Source: Triglochin maritima (taxonomy: Eukaryota; Streptophyta; Magnoliopsida; Alismatales; Juncaginaceae). Taken from it: 64,000 nucleotides of DNA. Position 1 is the first letter of the stretch; each line of letters begins with the position of its first letter. Shown here piece by piece: positions 22,205-33,709 of the stretch. A program made the translations under genes and the position numbers. The DNA lies in the NCBI GenBank assembly GCA_963682175.1, contig OY821775.1:9520501-9584500 (forward strand), written 5' to 3'. The notes under the pieces are model-generated. The model searched no databases. It was given only the letters and a program-made list of their open reading frames with translations, and was not told the DNA's origin.

Positions 22205-23555
22205 TACCCGTAAGTGTAACACGTTTTCGGTGTTTAGCAGTAGAGACGAAGTTCCTCGAGATTTTCATTTCTTTGTGGATCCACTATAGAGCTCCTCCAG
22301 GCTGCAAGGCAGCTTGGTCTCAACTTGTGGCGGCTTATGCGGCACACTGCCACTGCTCGTCCCAACACCTTCACTGTATGATCTGAAAAGCCGGCCAACA
22401 CCGTCGGTCTCGAACGACTTTGCGTGCCCGGTGGAGGCGAAATTGAAAGTGCTGCTGCCGAAGAATTTGGCACATATGTTCTCGGCCTTCGCGGGTTGAA
22501 GGTGAAATTGCCGGAACCGGACGGCTGTATGCCTTTGAGACCTTCGTCTTCATATTAGTCGTATACTGCTCTCTTTTGGGAATCGCTCAACACCTGCATT
22601 TATCAAAATGAAAATCAATTTAACTAATTCAATATTTGATTTCGGTGCAAAAAAAAGAAGAAGCAATGTTCGAGTTCTGATTAAATCAAATTGGTCATTT
22701 TGTTTATATGGCAGTGTAAAATGCAAGAATTCATGTTATCAAACTCAATAGAATATTATATCCTTTAAATTGAATCATGCGAGATTAAATCAATGGGTAG
22801 ATCTTTGGATATGGTCCAGGCTTGCGAGAAATCGATTTATATGATGACATTTCGATTTCATTGACGAACGAAAGTAAACAAGTAGTGAATTGATTAAACG
22901 CGAAGAGCAAACCTCGTAAGCTTCGGAAATTTGCTTGAACTTGGCCTCGGCCTCTACAAGAATTGAAGCTTTGGATGATGAAAATCAGGATAAAAGTGGT
23001 TAAGGAATGACAATGATGATATGACACCTAAATCTAAGATTAGGATGTGCCAATTAGCTCAATGTGTTGCACTATGTGTGTGCCTTGAGTCAATTAGGTG
23101 CACCCAGCTGATTAAGCCTTATATCTGAGCAAATTAGAGAGTTTTGGTCCATAATTAGGTCACGTATTAAGGCTAATTGTATTCAGATGTGTATTGTTAT
23201 GAGTTGTGTAATAATCGGGTTAATGGAGATCCGACTAAGGGAAGGCTTGGGAGAAAGCTAAATCATTCTTGTATAAATACACCCCAAACCCTAATATGCA
23301 AAGCAACTTTTCCGCCACACTCTTTCTTCTACATCTTCTTCATCTTCTTCCTCTAACAACAATTTGGCCGATCAGAGACCTTTTGTCTCTGATTCGACCC
23401 CAAACCACCTCGTCGTTGGTTTCTTCTAGCCTCCTTATCGCACCAGGGTTCTTGTCGGGGTTCCATTTCATAGCCAACCTCCTATACGCCCACGTGAGGT
23501 CATTGCCGTCGGCGTTCCGGTTGACCATCACGACGTTGTAGTAATCATCTCCCAT
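22205..23555 (-). pseudogene. class B DnaJ (Hsp40) pseudogene
   Basis: Exon 1 starts at the ATG at 23555 ([17 protein letters not shown]) and carries the J-domain helices AYRRLAMKW, but the essential HPD tripeptide reads NPD. A middle exon (about 22913-22944) encodes AEAKFKQISEAYE with a splice acceptor before it and a GT donor after it. The third (from 22593 leftwards) encodes VLSDSQKRAVYD, a stop where the family has Gln, then EGLKG, SYSEG, ETKLPCSLEELYSGSTKK. At least two frameshifts (near 22500 and 22262) and the stop break it, and the C-terminal peptide-binding domains after KMKISR are lost. Functional relatives help Hsp70 by stimulating its ATPase through HPD. A short LTR sits in the first intron. 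Exon 1's end is unclear. Confidence 0.85.
23015..23358 (+). mobile_element. short solo LTR in the DnaJ pseudogene intron
   Basis: A 344-bp segment begins (T)GATGATATGACACC and ends TCTTCCTCTAACA. It is flanked by ACAAT (23010-23014 and 23359-23363), with the T shared with the LTR start if a TG terminus is assumed. A TATA box (GTATAAATAC) lies near 23271. No internal domain is present. The repeat structure is plausible; exact termini are ambiguous by one base. Confidence 0.6.
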
Positions 23556-23765
23556 TCCCGATCGAAATCCAACTCACAAAGTCACAATCCCCTCCCTTTC
23601 CGGTCTTGTTTGAGGACATGTAGTAAAATCCGACGTAGTAAGCACTTTGCCCTGCAAGACTGTAGGCCATCGTAGGAGATCAAAAGGAGAGAGAATGTGA
23701 GAAAAGGAAGAGTGGAAGTGATTAGAATACTTGTGGAGCTCCAATGGATGTCAAGTGGTTTATAT
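23556..23765. other. upstream flank of the DnaJ pseudogene
   Basis: A short minus-strand frame beginning MAYSLAGQSAYYVGFYYM (ATG near 23671) is open for about 40 codons. It matches nothing I recognise and overlaps the presumed leader. Confidence 0.3.
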
Positions 23766-25772
23766 TGTAACGTATCCGAAAACAGCGGAAAATTTAAACA
23801 ATAATAAAGACCGTCAACGGTCAACACAGGGCACGTCACGGGAAAACAAACCAACATATATATAAAATATATAAGATACAGACCCACGTGGAAGTCAAAC
23901 TATATAAATGAGTCAACTGTGATTACAACAAAAGTGAATATACATGTAATCACTACCTCAAACAAAAGAAGATATAAAAGAGAACAGGATCTAATCCCGA
24001 GGGCAATCTCCTCGGTCACCACCTGACTCTAATGTTACTCGCTACCTGAAATGAAAACAAACAAACATGCCTGAGTTCCCTGAAGGAACCCCGTATACCA
24101 AACCTCCTAAAATATAAAAAGGAATTAAAGACAATGCAATGCTATGCACATGATCATCCACCTCGGACCCACAATAATGTCATCACCGCCTCCGCGGCAC
24201 TGAACCACTCCTGTCACTAGGGTCAAGTCAGTCCACCGCTGCCTCACAAGGATCAGTCGACACCACTGCTCCCCAAAAGTGCAGGAAGGAACCTCCGGTA
24301 CACGCCGCCACCCCAGGAGCGAGTCAGCCCGCTGAATACACAACTCGGGTCAGACGACAACCGCTGCTCCCCCAAGAGCCGCCAAGCGCGCACCCTGCCG
24401 GAACATCCTCGGCCTACCGCTAAACCCTCGCAAACTGCCCAAGGTTTACGACACACATCCCTCACACCCCGCTCGGTAAGAGAGGCAACAATAGTACAAT
24501 AATACGCCTTCGTCGAAGGTGAAATCTGTAGCTCTCAAAGCCGGTAATCAACCGTCGCCCCGGAGCCGGTAGTCGACCTATACTCAACGGATCGCGTGTG
24601 GATAAATCCACCAACCTGCGGCAGATCGGTCGACCGCTAAAAGCACACCGGTCGACCGGTCCCCCACACAGTACACAGTACTGTACAAACAAGTCTAGCG
24701 GTCGAACCACGCCAACCGAATTACCGACCAATCGGTCGAACAAAAGTCATCTAGCGGTCGACCGTTTGGAAGGTCTACGTTATACATTTTATATACATAT
24801 ATATCTTGTCGGTCGAACCAGGGTCCGTTCAACCGATAAGAAAGTCTGCATGAATCCTGCCCACTAGATTCGGTCGACCGAAACTCCTTCGGTCAACCGG
24901 ATCAACAAGCACTTCACTACAGGAAAACTGCACTCGATCGGTCGACCGGATCCAGAGCGGTCGACCGTTTAGATGGTCAACGCTCGTAACCGACCTTGCG
25001 CAGTTCGGTCGACCGAGACACACACTCGGTCGGCCGAAGGCCTGTCTAACTTATCTACTGGGTTCGGTCGACCGAAACAACACCGGTCGACCGGCTAATG
25101 TAACCCTTTATTTCCCGCGAAATTTGGCATAAACGGTCGACCGTCACACAGCCATCGTTCGACCGTTTTCGGGCAGTAAGTTAATATTTTTAAATATCGG
25201 TCGACCGAACCTCACACGGTCGACCGTACAATACATAATCGCCACTGTACAGGCATCATTTAGACGACGTTCGGTCGACCGAGACACACAACGGTCGACC
25301 AAACCAGTCGTCTTCAACCTCCGTCCAGTAGGGTTTTCACCGGAGAAACGACACCAACGCCGTCCTCTACACTCCCACACCTCTTGGGGAGTTAATATGA
25401 AGACTTGACATACCTTTTGGTCGAGTGAAGAAGTCTCCCGAGCTTGAGCCACTTCACTCCTCTTGTTCTTCTCTTTCTTCACTTCTCCTCTCCTTCTCCT
25501 TCTTCTTCTTACTGCCTCCTCCGACTCTCCTCACTAATAAGCTAGGTTTTCGCACAAAATGAAGCAAACCTAGACTTGATCTCAAGTGCCCTTTAAATAG
25601 GCAAACTCACCTCTCTTTGATCCAATCACCAATCACCTAAAACCCTTCCAATCATAACCAACCAACTCTCTCTCTCTCCTTCCAACACCTCATGCTTCAC
25701 TGTTCCAGGATTAGATTAGGTTAATTAGGTTTAGGTTTAGTTAATTAAGGTGTTTTAGATTAGGTTATTACA
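23766..25772 (-). mobile_element. solo LTR, gypsy-like family (copy A)
   Basis: It begins TGTAACGTATCCGAAAACAGC and ends TTAGGTTATTACA on the + strand, 2007 bp, with the perfect target duplication TATAT (23761-23765, 25773-25777). Reverse-strand reading gives TGTAATAACC..ACGTTACA, and a TATA-like TATTTAAAG lies near 25590 on the minus strand, so the LTR is taken to point left. There is no internal region or coding sequence. It is closely related to the LTR at 28256-30155 and more distantly to that at 19672-21204. The TGTAAC..TTACA ends resemble Ty3/gypsy LTRs; without a pol gene the superfamily is an inference. Confidence 0.92.
24627..25301. repeat. paired CGGTCGACCG palindromes, solo LTR A
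   Basis: Motif pairs start at 24627/24649, 24733/24755, 24871/24890, 24939/24958, 25006/25027, 25065/25084, 25134/25156, 25198/25217 and 25272/25292, that is 19 to 22 bp apart. Most members are perfect 10-mers and the others differ by one or two bases. Spacers between members show no shared sequence. Confidence 0.95.
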
Positions 25773-25777
25773 TATAT

Positions 25778-27200
25778 AGATTTGGACATCTTGGACGTGG
25801 ATGATCGATGATTTGGGTGCACGTGTGATTTTATAGTTACATTTCTGTTATGATTGTAACTGCGATATTATTTATTGTTTGGGTTTTTGGTTAGAGTTTG
25901 TTATGTGAACTAATTCCTTTACTTTAATTTTTAGCATATATACACACCCGGTCCGATGATTTTTGATTGGTTCTTGTTGTACATTTCGTTTTTCATTAGA
26001 AAAAAATGTTCTCTCTTAGTCTTTAGGTGCCTTTAATTGATAATTAAGTGGGCAGTAGTTATAATTGGTTTTGATACAAGCCCTTATATTGGCTAATTAA
26101 AAGTTTATTCAAGGGATTATGTATGTTCTCCGAATCGATAAGTTTGTATCAAGTGAAAAGTGATTAACGATAATTTGATTATAAGTTTTTCTTGAAGTGT
26201 AATTATTTGTAAGTTATAATTAACTTGAATGGGTTTGATAGGAAAAAATATCCATATTGAGTGTAGTTCGTAAGGAGTCCCAAAAGTTTCTATTGACACG
26301 TCATTGGAGCACCCTTTGGTCTGATAGACTAATACCTAAAACAAGAATCTTATCCAACTAAATTACTAAACTCAAAAGTAGTCTAAGCTGGTTTTGACTT
26401 AACTAATCACGAAAAAACGTTAATCGATCACTGTATAGATAAACAAATAGAAGTTCGTTACAAAGTACACCTGACATATATCCATAACCAAACAACCACA
26501 ACTATCACACAAACTTACTCTCGTATGTATGATGTCCATAAATACAAATTAAGCGTTATATACTACTTGTACATATCAGCGGTTTACCATATTCAATAAT
26601 TTTAGCTAATCCTATCGAAGAGTATCTTTTAACTAGGGATCGATAGCACACATGCATACATACGGAGTACGGACCATGCAACTCGTTTACTTTGAGTGGT
26701 TCAACTAGCTATGGATAGTACGTAAACCAAATTCTTGTGATCTCAAAGCAGGTTCATTGCATCGTAATGGTTCGAATAATTACCAAAAGCCTGGATTAAC
26801 CCAAACGGGAGAAAGATGAACCACAGCAAGAAATATTGTATTTTCCAAATTAAGGCACCAAAAACATGCAAGAAGTATCACCCAATATTGAATTCAGTAA
26901 GATCAAACCAGTCTCTTCCTCCATTCAAACATGCATGTACATCCCCACATATCCAACGCCTTAATTCCCAGAAACTGAAGAATAAACCAACATACACTTC
27001 CCCACATCAAAACAACAACAAAAACGAAACTCAGAAAACAAACTAAGTAACCAACCCACACATACCACTGTACCAGCAACAAATCAACAAGCAAAACCTC
27101 ACTAAACACTACCAACTTCCGAAAGAAAACGATCGAGAAGTAAAGAACCGATAAAGACCCAAACTCCTCGCGCCAATCTCGCCCGGTCGAACCGGGTGCA
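25778..27200. other. AT-rich spacer, no gene seen
   Basis: Both strands are rich in stops. No repeat longer than a simple A or T run stands out. Confidence 0.5.
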
Positions 27201-27659
27201 TCAGTGTCTCGGACCGGAGCCTCTCTGACTGGGAGGAACCCATACGCAAACCTTAGCTTCACATTTTTCCTTCTCTGCTCCTCCGCCTCCCGAAGCTCCT
27301 CCACCTCCTGAGCTAGAAGATCCTCCGCCTCCAGAAACGGAACCTCCCGAACCAGAACCGGAAGCTCCTCCGCCTTCCACAACTGATTGTCCTCCAGCTG
27401 CCGAACAGGAACCTCCTTCGCCTCCACCTCCACCATCCGGTGGTGGTGGAACGACGCCGTGAACCTGCAGTAACTCCTGCTGCGCCTGCTGGACGACCTG
27501 GGCCGGCACGGGCTGGTGGTGTTGCTGCTGGGCGTTCTCTTGTTGTTCTCGTCGGCGCCGGTTCTCGTGGTAGACGTGACAAACCGAAGCGGTGAAGACG
27601 AACACCCCGGCAGCAACCGCAATGCATATTGCGAAGATTTGGAGTGGTGTGAGGGTCAT
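27201..27659 (-). CDS. small single-TM protein with Gly/Ser-rich tail, function unknown
   Basis: The 152-aa frame starts MTLTPLQIFAICIAVAAGVF. Residues about 7-28 form one hydrophobic segment, followed by CHVYHENRRRREQQ, a Gln-rich stretch, a PPPP run and a long Gly/Ser-rich region. It ends KVCVWVPPSQRGSGPRH. A TATA box on the same strand (27709-27716), a CT-rich leader and a good start position support expression. The coding region is far more GC-rich than its surroundings. The basic residues after the membrane segment suggest an N-out/C-in anchor with a flexible cytosolic tail, which is inference. I do not recognise the family. A long overlapping frame in another register (27622 leftwards) is judged a shadow, since only this frame begins just after the TATA/leader and has a clean TM segment. 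Confidence 0.65.
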   Translation of the reverse strand: MTLTPLQIFAICIAVAAGVFVFTASVCHVYHENRRRREQQENAQQQHHQPVPAQVVQQAQQELLQVHGVVPPPPDGGGGGEGGSCSAAGGQSVVEGGGASGSGSGGSVSGGGGSSSSGGGGASGGGGAEKEKCEAKVCVWVPPSQRGSGPRH

Positions 27660-27708
27660 CGCTACGATCGGGAGAGGAAAGAGAGAGAGAGAGAGAGAGA
27701 CGAAGGGG

Positions 27709-27716
27709 TATTTATA
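27709..27716 (-). promoter_or_regulatory. TATA box of the small TM gene
   Basis: TATAAATA on the minus strand, about 50 bp upstream of the ATG, followed by a (CT)n leader at 27680-27700. Confidence 0.75.
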
Positions 27717-27829
27717 GGGGGTCTTTCTAGTGGGAGTGCTGCCACGTGTGATGGTGCTGTTATTTCTGTTAAGAATCGCAACCGCCGAAGCTTTCGCACG
27801 TTTGTTGGCAATTTGGTTTGAATTAGGAT

Positions 27830-28250
27830 GGGTTTTTCTCTACAAGATCGGAATGATTTCGGGAAGATCTTATGAATAGCTTAAATGTAACATATTTCCT
27901 TCAGTGGTTCTGAGTTTTTTAGATACTCTTAGTTTAATTTAGACCTTCTGGTTGTGCTCTTATTTTCATTTTCTGGTTTAAATCCTACTTGGAACTAATT
28001 AGTCTTCTTGAATTGGACTGAAACAAATAAATGCTTTTGGGGTTGCATGGATTAATATAATAGGACTATGATGCTTGTGATATTATGCCGTTTTAGTTGT
28101 ACTAATGCATTGATTTTTTGAATTTTGTTTTAAAAGATTTACATTTATATCCTTCCCGGCATAAGGAACTTTGGAAATAAACCTTATTTTTGAATATCAC
28201 GTTATCTTAGAAGGTTGTTACAATTGTGAAATACATCGCTTTCGACAACC
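27830..28250. other. AT-rich spacer, nothing recognised
   Basis: No open frame of note and no repeat. Confidence 0.5.
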
Positions 28251-28255
28251 GCTAA

Positions 28256-30155
28256 TGTAACGTCCCCGAAAACAGCGGAAAATTTGAACAATATAAAAGA
28301 CCGTCAACGGTCAACACTTGGCACGTTACGGGAAAACAAACCAACATATATAATATACATAAGATATAGATCCACGTGGAAGTCAAAATATACATAAGAG
28401 TCAATTGTGATCACAACAAAAACTATACAATATGTAATCACCTCAAAAGGAAGAGACTGACAACTACAGGATCGGATCCCGGGGGCACTCTCCTCAGTCA
28501 CCACCTCGACTCTAATGCAACTCGCTACCTGAAATGAAAACAATTGAAACATGTCTGAGTTCCCTGAAGGAATCCCATATACCAAACCTCCTAAAATACA
28601 AAATGGAATTAAAGACAATGCAATGCAATGCAATGCAATTCACATGATCATCCGCCTCGGGTCCACAATAATACCCATCTCTGCCTCCGCGGTACTGAAC
28701 CACTCCTGCCACCACTAGGTCAAGTCAGTCAACCGCTGCCTCACAAGGGTCAGTCGGCACCACTGCTCCCCAAGAGTGCAGAAAGGAACCCTAGCACTAC
28801 GCCGCCACCCCAGGAGCGAGTCAGCCCGCCGAATACACAACTCGGGTCAGACGACAGCCGTTGCTCCCCAAGAGCCGCCAGACGCGCACCCTGCCGGAAC
28901 ATCCTCGGCCTACCGACAAACCCCAGCAAACAGCCCAAGGTTTAGGACACTCATCTCTCACACCCCGCTCGATATGAGAGGCCAACAATAATACGCCCTC
29001 GTCGAAGGTGAAATCTGTCGCTCTCAAGGTCGGTAATCGACCGTCGCCTCGGAGCCGATAGTCGACCTATACTCGACGGCTCGCGTGTGAATAAATCCAC
29101 CAACCTGCGGCAGATCGTTCGACCGCTACAAGCACACCGGTCGACCGGTCCTCCGCACAGTACTCTGTACTGTACAAACAAGTGTATCGGTCGAACAACG
29201 CCAACCGAAATACCGACCCATCGGTCGAACAAAAGTCATCTAGCGGTCGACCGTTTGGATGGTCTACGCTATACAATATTTATAATATTTATATATCCGA
29301 CCGGTCGAACCAAGGGTCCGTTCAACCGATAACAGGGATTTCAGCATTTTGCCTAAGTAATATTCAGTCGACCGGAACTGAGATACAGTTCGACCGAAAC
29401 ATCACAGGCACTCTACTGCTTAATTAAAATGCTCTGTCGATCGACCGAAAGTTAAAGAGCGGTCGACCGTTTTGATGGTCAAAGCTCCCAACCGACTTAG
29501 CATCGAATAGATCGGTCGAACCAAGTTAAGGATGTTCGACCGTTTAATAAGTCAAAATCCCCAACCGACCTATTCTCATTGTTTCGGTCGACCGGCTAAG
29601 TGGACCTGTTCGACCGATAACAGCATTAAACCATTTTTCCCGCACAAATCTGGCATAACGGTCGACCGTCCTCAGACATCGTTCGACTGTTCGCGGGTGC
29701 AATTCAATATAATAATAGGATCGGTCGACTGCCCACAGGCACCGGTCGACCGATCGTCGTCTTCAACCTCTGAATAGGTTGCAATCCGACGGGGAATTCG
29801 ACACCAACGTCGATCCCCAACATTCACAAGGCTTAAGTGAGTTATATTGAAGACTTGGCATACCTTATTGACGTTTGTGGAAGCTTCCCAAGCTTTGGCA
29901 AACACAACCCAACTCCTTCTCCTTCACTTCTTCTCTTTCTCCTTCTCTCCTTCTTCTTCTCTTCCAAAATCACCTCTCTCACTCTCTGAGGAAAACAAGT
30001 TATGAAGAAAACGTTTTAATTAAACCTAACACCTCTATTTATATCAATTCCAAATCTTATCTAATTCTTCCACCTTATACTTTACTATTCATGGCTTAAT
30101 TAACTTAATTAGGTTTAGTTTAGTTAATTAAGGTGTTTAGATTTAGGTTATCACA
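28256..30155 (-). mobile_element. solo LTR, gypsy-like family (copy B)
   Basis: 1900 bp beginning TGTAACGTCCCCGAAAACAGC and ending AGGTTATCACA, with the perfect 5-bp duplication GCTAA (28251-28255, 30156-30160). On the minus strand a TATA box (ATATAAATAG) lies near 30035, so it points left. It aligns by eye with copy A over most of its length, but the DNA around the palindromes has diverged much more than the palindromes. No internal region. Confidence 0.92.
29116..29752. repeat. CGGTCGACCG palindromes, solo LTR B
   Basis: Copies start at 29116 (variant) and 29138, 29222 (variant) and 29244, about 29439 (variant) and 29460, 29585, 29659 and about 29681 (variant), 29722 (variant) and 29743. 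Spacing within pairs is again about 21-22 bp. Confidence 0.9.
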
Positions 30156-30160
30156 GCTAA

Positions 30161-30781
30161 TGTTATGTTTAGATACGGTTTGATACCTTGAACCATAAGT
30201 AGAGTAATAATCTACTATATTCAATCAAATTAGCGAAGTTTCAAACGTACGTAAGGATGAATATTTTTGTAGAGTTCTAAGACATCAATGTACGTAAGTG
30301 GAGATACAATACCATAATTAGTTTCATTTTACTGGTGAAATGACAACTAGTTAACATTCCTTATATTTGGGGAACGAAACTCATGAATCACATAACCATT
30401 CATCATTGTTTTGTAATCATTTTTTCTAACCCTTTCAGAATATGTAGGATTTATTGTTATGATATTTTTTCAAATTTTAGTAGTTCTACTTATTTTGTTA
30501 AATAGAATATGTCTAATACCTGATGTTAAGTTTTTATTTTTAAAAATAATTACTTTGTACACATGAAATATATGTCACATGTTAATATGTGTCACACATT
30601 TAAAGTGGTACAAACAAAACTGAGTAGACCCAGTAACAATAAACCCTCCACAGAAATCCAACATTCTTGTGGAAAATGGGTCTCAGAAGTTCGACCCACT
30701 CCAACATTAACACTTCCACTCCACTCCCACGGCCCACATCAACACACCCACTTCAAGCTTCCAATCCTAAATTTCCTCCCC
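30161..30781. other. AT-rich spacer, nothing recognised
   Basis: An open frame at 30563-30847 runs into the hAT element and has no recognisable domain, so it is not called. Confidence 0.45.
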
Positions 30782-30789
30782 ATTCCATT

Positions 30790-31098
30790 CAGGGCCGTCT
30801 CGGAAATTTTTGAGGCCTTGTGCGAAAATCAACAACGAGACTCCTAAATTTGAAAAAAATTATCCTCCTAGTTTAAATAATAAAAAATTTACTAACTTAA
30901 TGCAATATTAATTGAATTTTTTGTCCTCTTAGCAATATTTGAGACATATTTATCAATGTTTAAGTGCTATTTATGTGTTAACACTACTTTTTTTTGCAAT
31001 CCAATAAGGTCATGTACATTTTTTATTTTTTTTGAGGCCCCCTCAAAGTGAAGCCCGGAGCAGGAGCTCACCCTGCTCCTGCTATTGAGCCGGGCCTG
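30790..31098. mobile_element. hAT-type MITE
   Basis: 309 bp flanked by a perfect 8-bp duplication, ATTCCATT (30782-30789 and 31099-31106), the hallmark of hAT elements. The ends are imperfect inverted repeats: CAGGGCCGTCTC on the left against CAGGCCCGGCTC reversed on the right (10 of 12). Just inside the right end GCAGGAG / CTCCTGC and GCCCGG / CCGGGC arms can fold. GAGGCC occurs near both ends. No coding capacity. Confidence 0.9.
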
Positions 31099-31106
31099 AT
31101 TCCATT

Positions 31107-33602
31107 CCCTTGACGATCCCCACCAACTCCACAGCCACTCCCACATCCCACACAACTCCCTCCAACTCCAGCACTACTTCTTACCTCGTGGTTCAACTTT
31201 CTGGTCTATAAATATCATAACTTCTGGGTATTCAAGACCCAAAACCTAGCTAGGGTAGGTGAAATTGTGTGAGTTGTTCCTTGTAGAACTTGGGCGTTGT
31301 TTTCGTAGTATAGAAAGTATACAATTACATGTGGAACCATGACTTCCAAGTTACGAATCAACTGAAGTTGTGCATCTTCTACTCCAGAGAATGACGTCGG
31401 AAATTCAAACTATACGACGTCCACATGAAGCCATATTCCAACTATTCAAGAGCTAGCCAAGTGCATTTGTGCGTGGTTACTTCTTTGATGGTGGTGGTAG
31501 AAGTGGGAGGAGTTGATGTGGACGTTCATGTGGAATATTCAGGAAATTTAAAATATAAAATTCTATTTTTCCTTCTCTGGTAAAAAAAATGAAGTTTGCA
31601 TGTTAGTGTTTGCATGAATATGCATATGGAACAACATCCTTGCAATTGCATCTTTCTGGAAGTTGTTGGTTTCAACGAGTGGCGTATCCTGTAATCAGAA
31701 ATTAGGTACGCAAAATTATAAAGACATAAATTCTATAAAATGCGAGCTATTGTTTTGCAAGGAAACAATGTGAAATGAAAATTTTGATGGTCAGAGTTCA
31801 AGATTGTTTGTGTCTTTGAACTCTCTTCATATTAATTTTGAGAATTTCTACCGAAATAAAGACCAATCAGGTTCCACCCCTTTGAGTATTTCGAATACCA
31901 ATAATGAGACATGTATTAGGTTTTTATATATTTAATTAGTAAACTAGTTTAAAAAAAATCTAAAATATTCATTATAAATAGAATACTCGATTAAATTCTT
32001 ATATGTTGGTGCACACCCAATCAGAATTAAGTACTCGAAAAAGAAAGTGATAGTATTTTCAAGTTTATGTTAATACTTTTGATTTTTCTTACAAATTCCG
32101 ACCCGATAACTTGAAATCGTACCACAATCTCTGGTTTTTCACCAAAAGAATATTATGATCGAACGAATTCAACAAAGGAACGAGAGATTTCATTTCGTTA
32201 AGATACAATTCGAACCTCTACATGCATCCCTATGAAATGATGTTGGGTGATGGGTCAAGTCCAATTTAAAATTGTAGTCTACATGTCCCAATGCGACGGT
32301 GGTTCTCCAGAAACTATGAGTAATATTCAATAGAAGATCTTGTATGACAATAAAATTCCATATTGTGCTGAAATACTTACATCGACTATTAGTAGTAAAT
32401 ATTTATTTTCCAAAAAAATGGGTATGAAATTGCATATCCACCTTACATGGTGGATAGTGGATACACCACTGGCTCCAACCCTCGTTCCGCTCGGACTCGG
32501 AATCTCTGATCGAGACGAGTACTGCATATTCGGAGTTCACCATCTTCCGGAGCTATGCTAAATGGCATTGATTTATGGAATTTTGCATAATTTCCTCTTT
32601 TGTGTTTATCTATGCATGCAAACCAGAATTTTGACTAACGTCTTGACTACATAGACTTATGTGTTTACATTCACCGGACTAGCTCGCTTGTTCGGTTTAG
32701 TTGTAGATCTCTGATTTTGGATTAGTTAGAACCACGAAACGAATTGAGAAATCGTGAGTTCCATATTTGGATTTAATTAAAATACAATTCTTTAAAAATT
32801 GGTTAGATCTTTGTTATTCCTTGATGGAATTGCTAGGGAGAAGTTTCCTTTAATAACGTATCAATCCCAAACCGGAGGACTGAGAAATTAGGATAAATGT
32901 GGCACAGAATATCACAAGTACCCTTCAATATTTCATGATATTTGGGGGGGTTGTGCACTCGGAATCCCGGGAGATTTTGTTTGACTCCATGAAAGGAGAT
33001 TATTTGTGTACTCCTAGAATCCATGTCTACTTTCTACCGGATTCTCTTGTATTTACAAAATTTTCATTTTCTCTCTCAATATTTAGGGTCGGAAGGCAAT
33101 GGAAACTCATCATATGTGTTGCAAATCGAAAGTGTAAAAAGTTGATTGTTGCATTTTAAAGCGACAAAAATTTGAAAAATAATGATGAATATATATATAT
33201 ATGTGAAAATAATTAATTCTTAAAGTTAAAGGGGACAATGTGTTACAAACCGAAAGTATAAAAGAGTGATTTTCGCATTTTAATGTTCGAAGAGCCAAAG
33301 TGAAATTGGAGTATAGTTCAGGAGAGTAAATCGTAATTATCCTTAAATTTTATTGTCCTTTTTAGTGGTGGTTTATGTTTATTTTTGACTTATAATATGG
33401 GAATTATTATTCGTCGTCCATATTTTACTTAAATCGTTCATCTCAATTTCCTTTTTGTCATTTACAATCCATTTAATACACATTTCGTACCGTCTCTTTA
33501 ACCAAGACTTCTGTCTCAGTATTTCTAACTCTACCAGTATCAACACTACGAAAATGTCTGACGAAACATCTGAATCGGTGAAGTAAGCCAAAAACACGAG
33601 TT
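31107..33602. other. AT-rich spacer with an old short duplication
   Basis: No gene recognised. A TATA-like TCTATAAATAT at about 31202 is followed by no supported coding region. A segment of about 55 bp (GTTGCAAATCGAAAGTGTAAAA..GCATTTTAA) at about 33118-33162 recurs with changes at about 33240-33285. Confidence 0.45.
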
Positions 33603-33709
33603 GGGCGTCTGGCTAGGATACCTCCCCCATTGTAGGGGGATGAGGACGTCTAGCCAGAATGCACAACAACCCCCTCTCTCAATGGGGGAGGCGTCCTACC
33701 AAGACGCCC
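33603..33709. repeat. foldback sequence with 30-bp arms
   Basis: The arm at 33603-33632 pairs with that at 33680-33709 at 26 of 30 positions, with a 47-nt loop. Arms are GC-rich in AT-rich surroundings. A piece of the arm (GTCTAGCCAG) recurs in the loop. Confidence 0.8.

Noticed and set aside
24627..25301. Reading the CGGTCGACCG clusters as a CRISPR-like or phage operator array
   Set aside because: They lie in plant LTRs with target duplications, lack constant-length spacers, and no cas-like or phage gene is near.
26903..27622. 239-codon minus frame overlapping the small TM gene
   Set aside because: It is in another register, begins inside the TM gene and shows compositional Arg/Ser/Glu runs.
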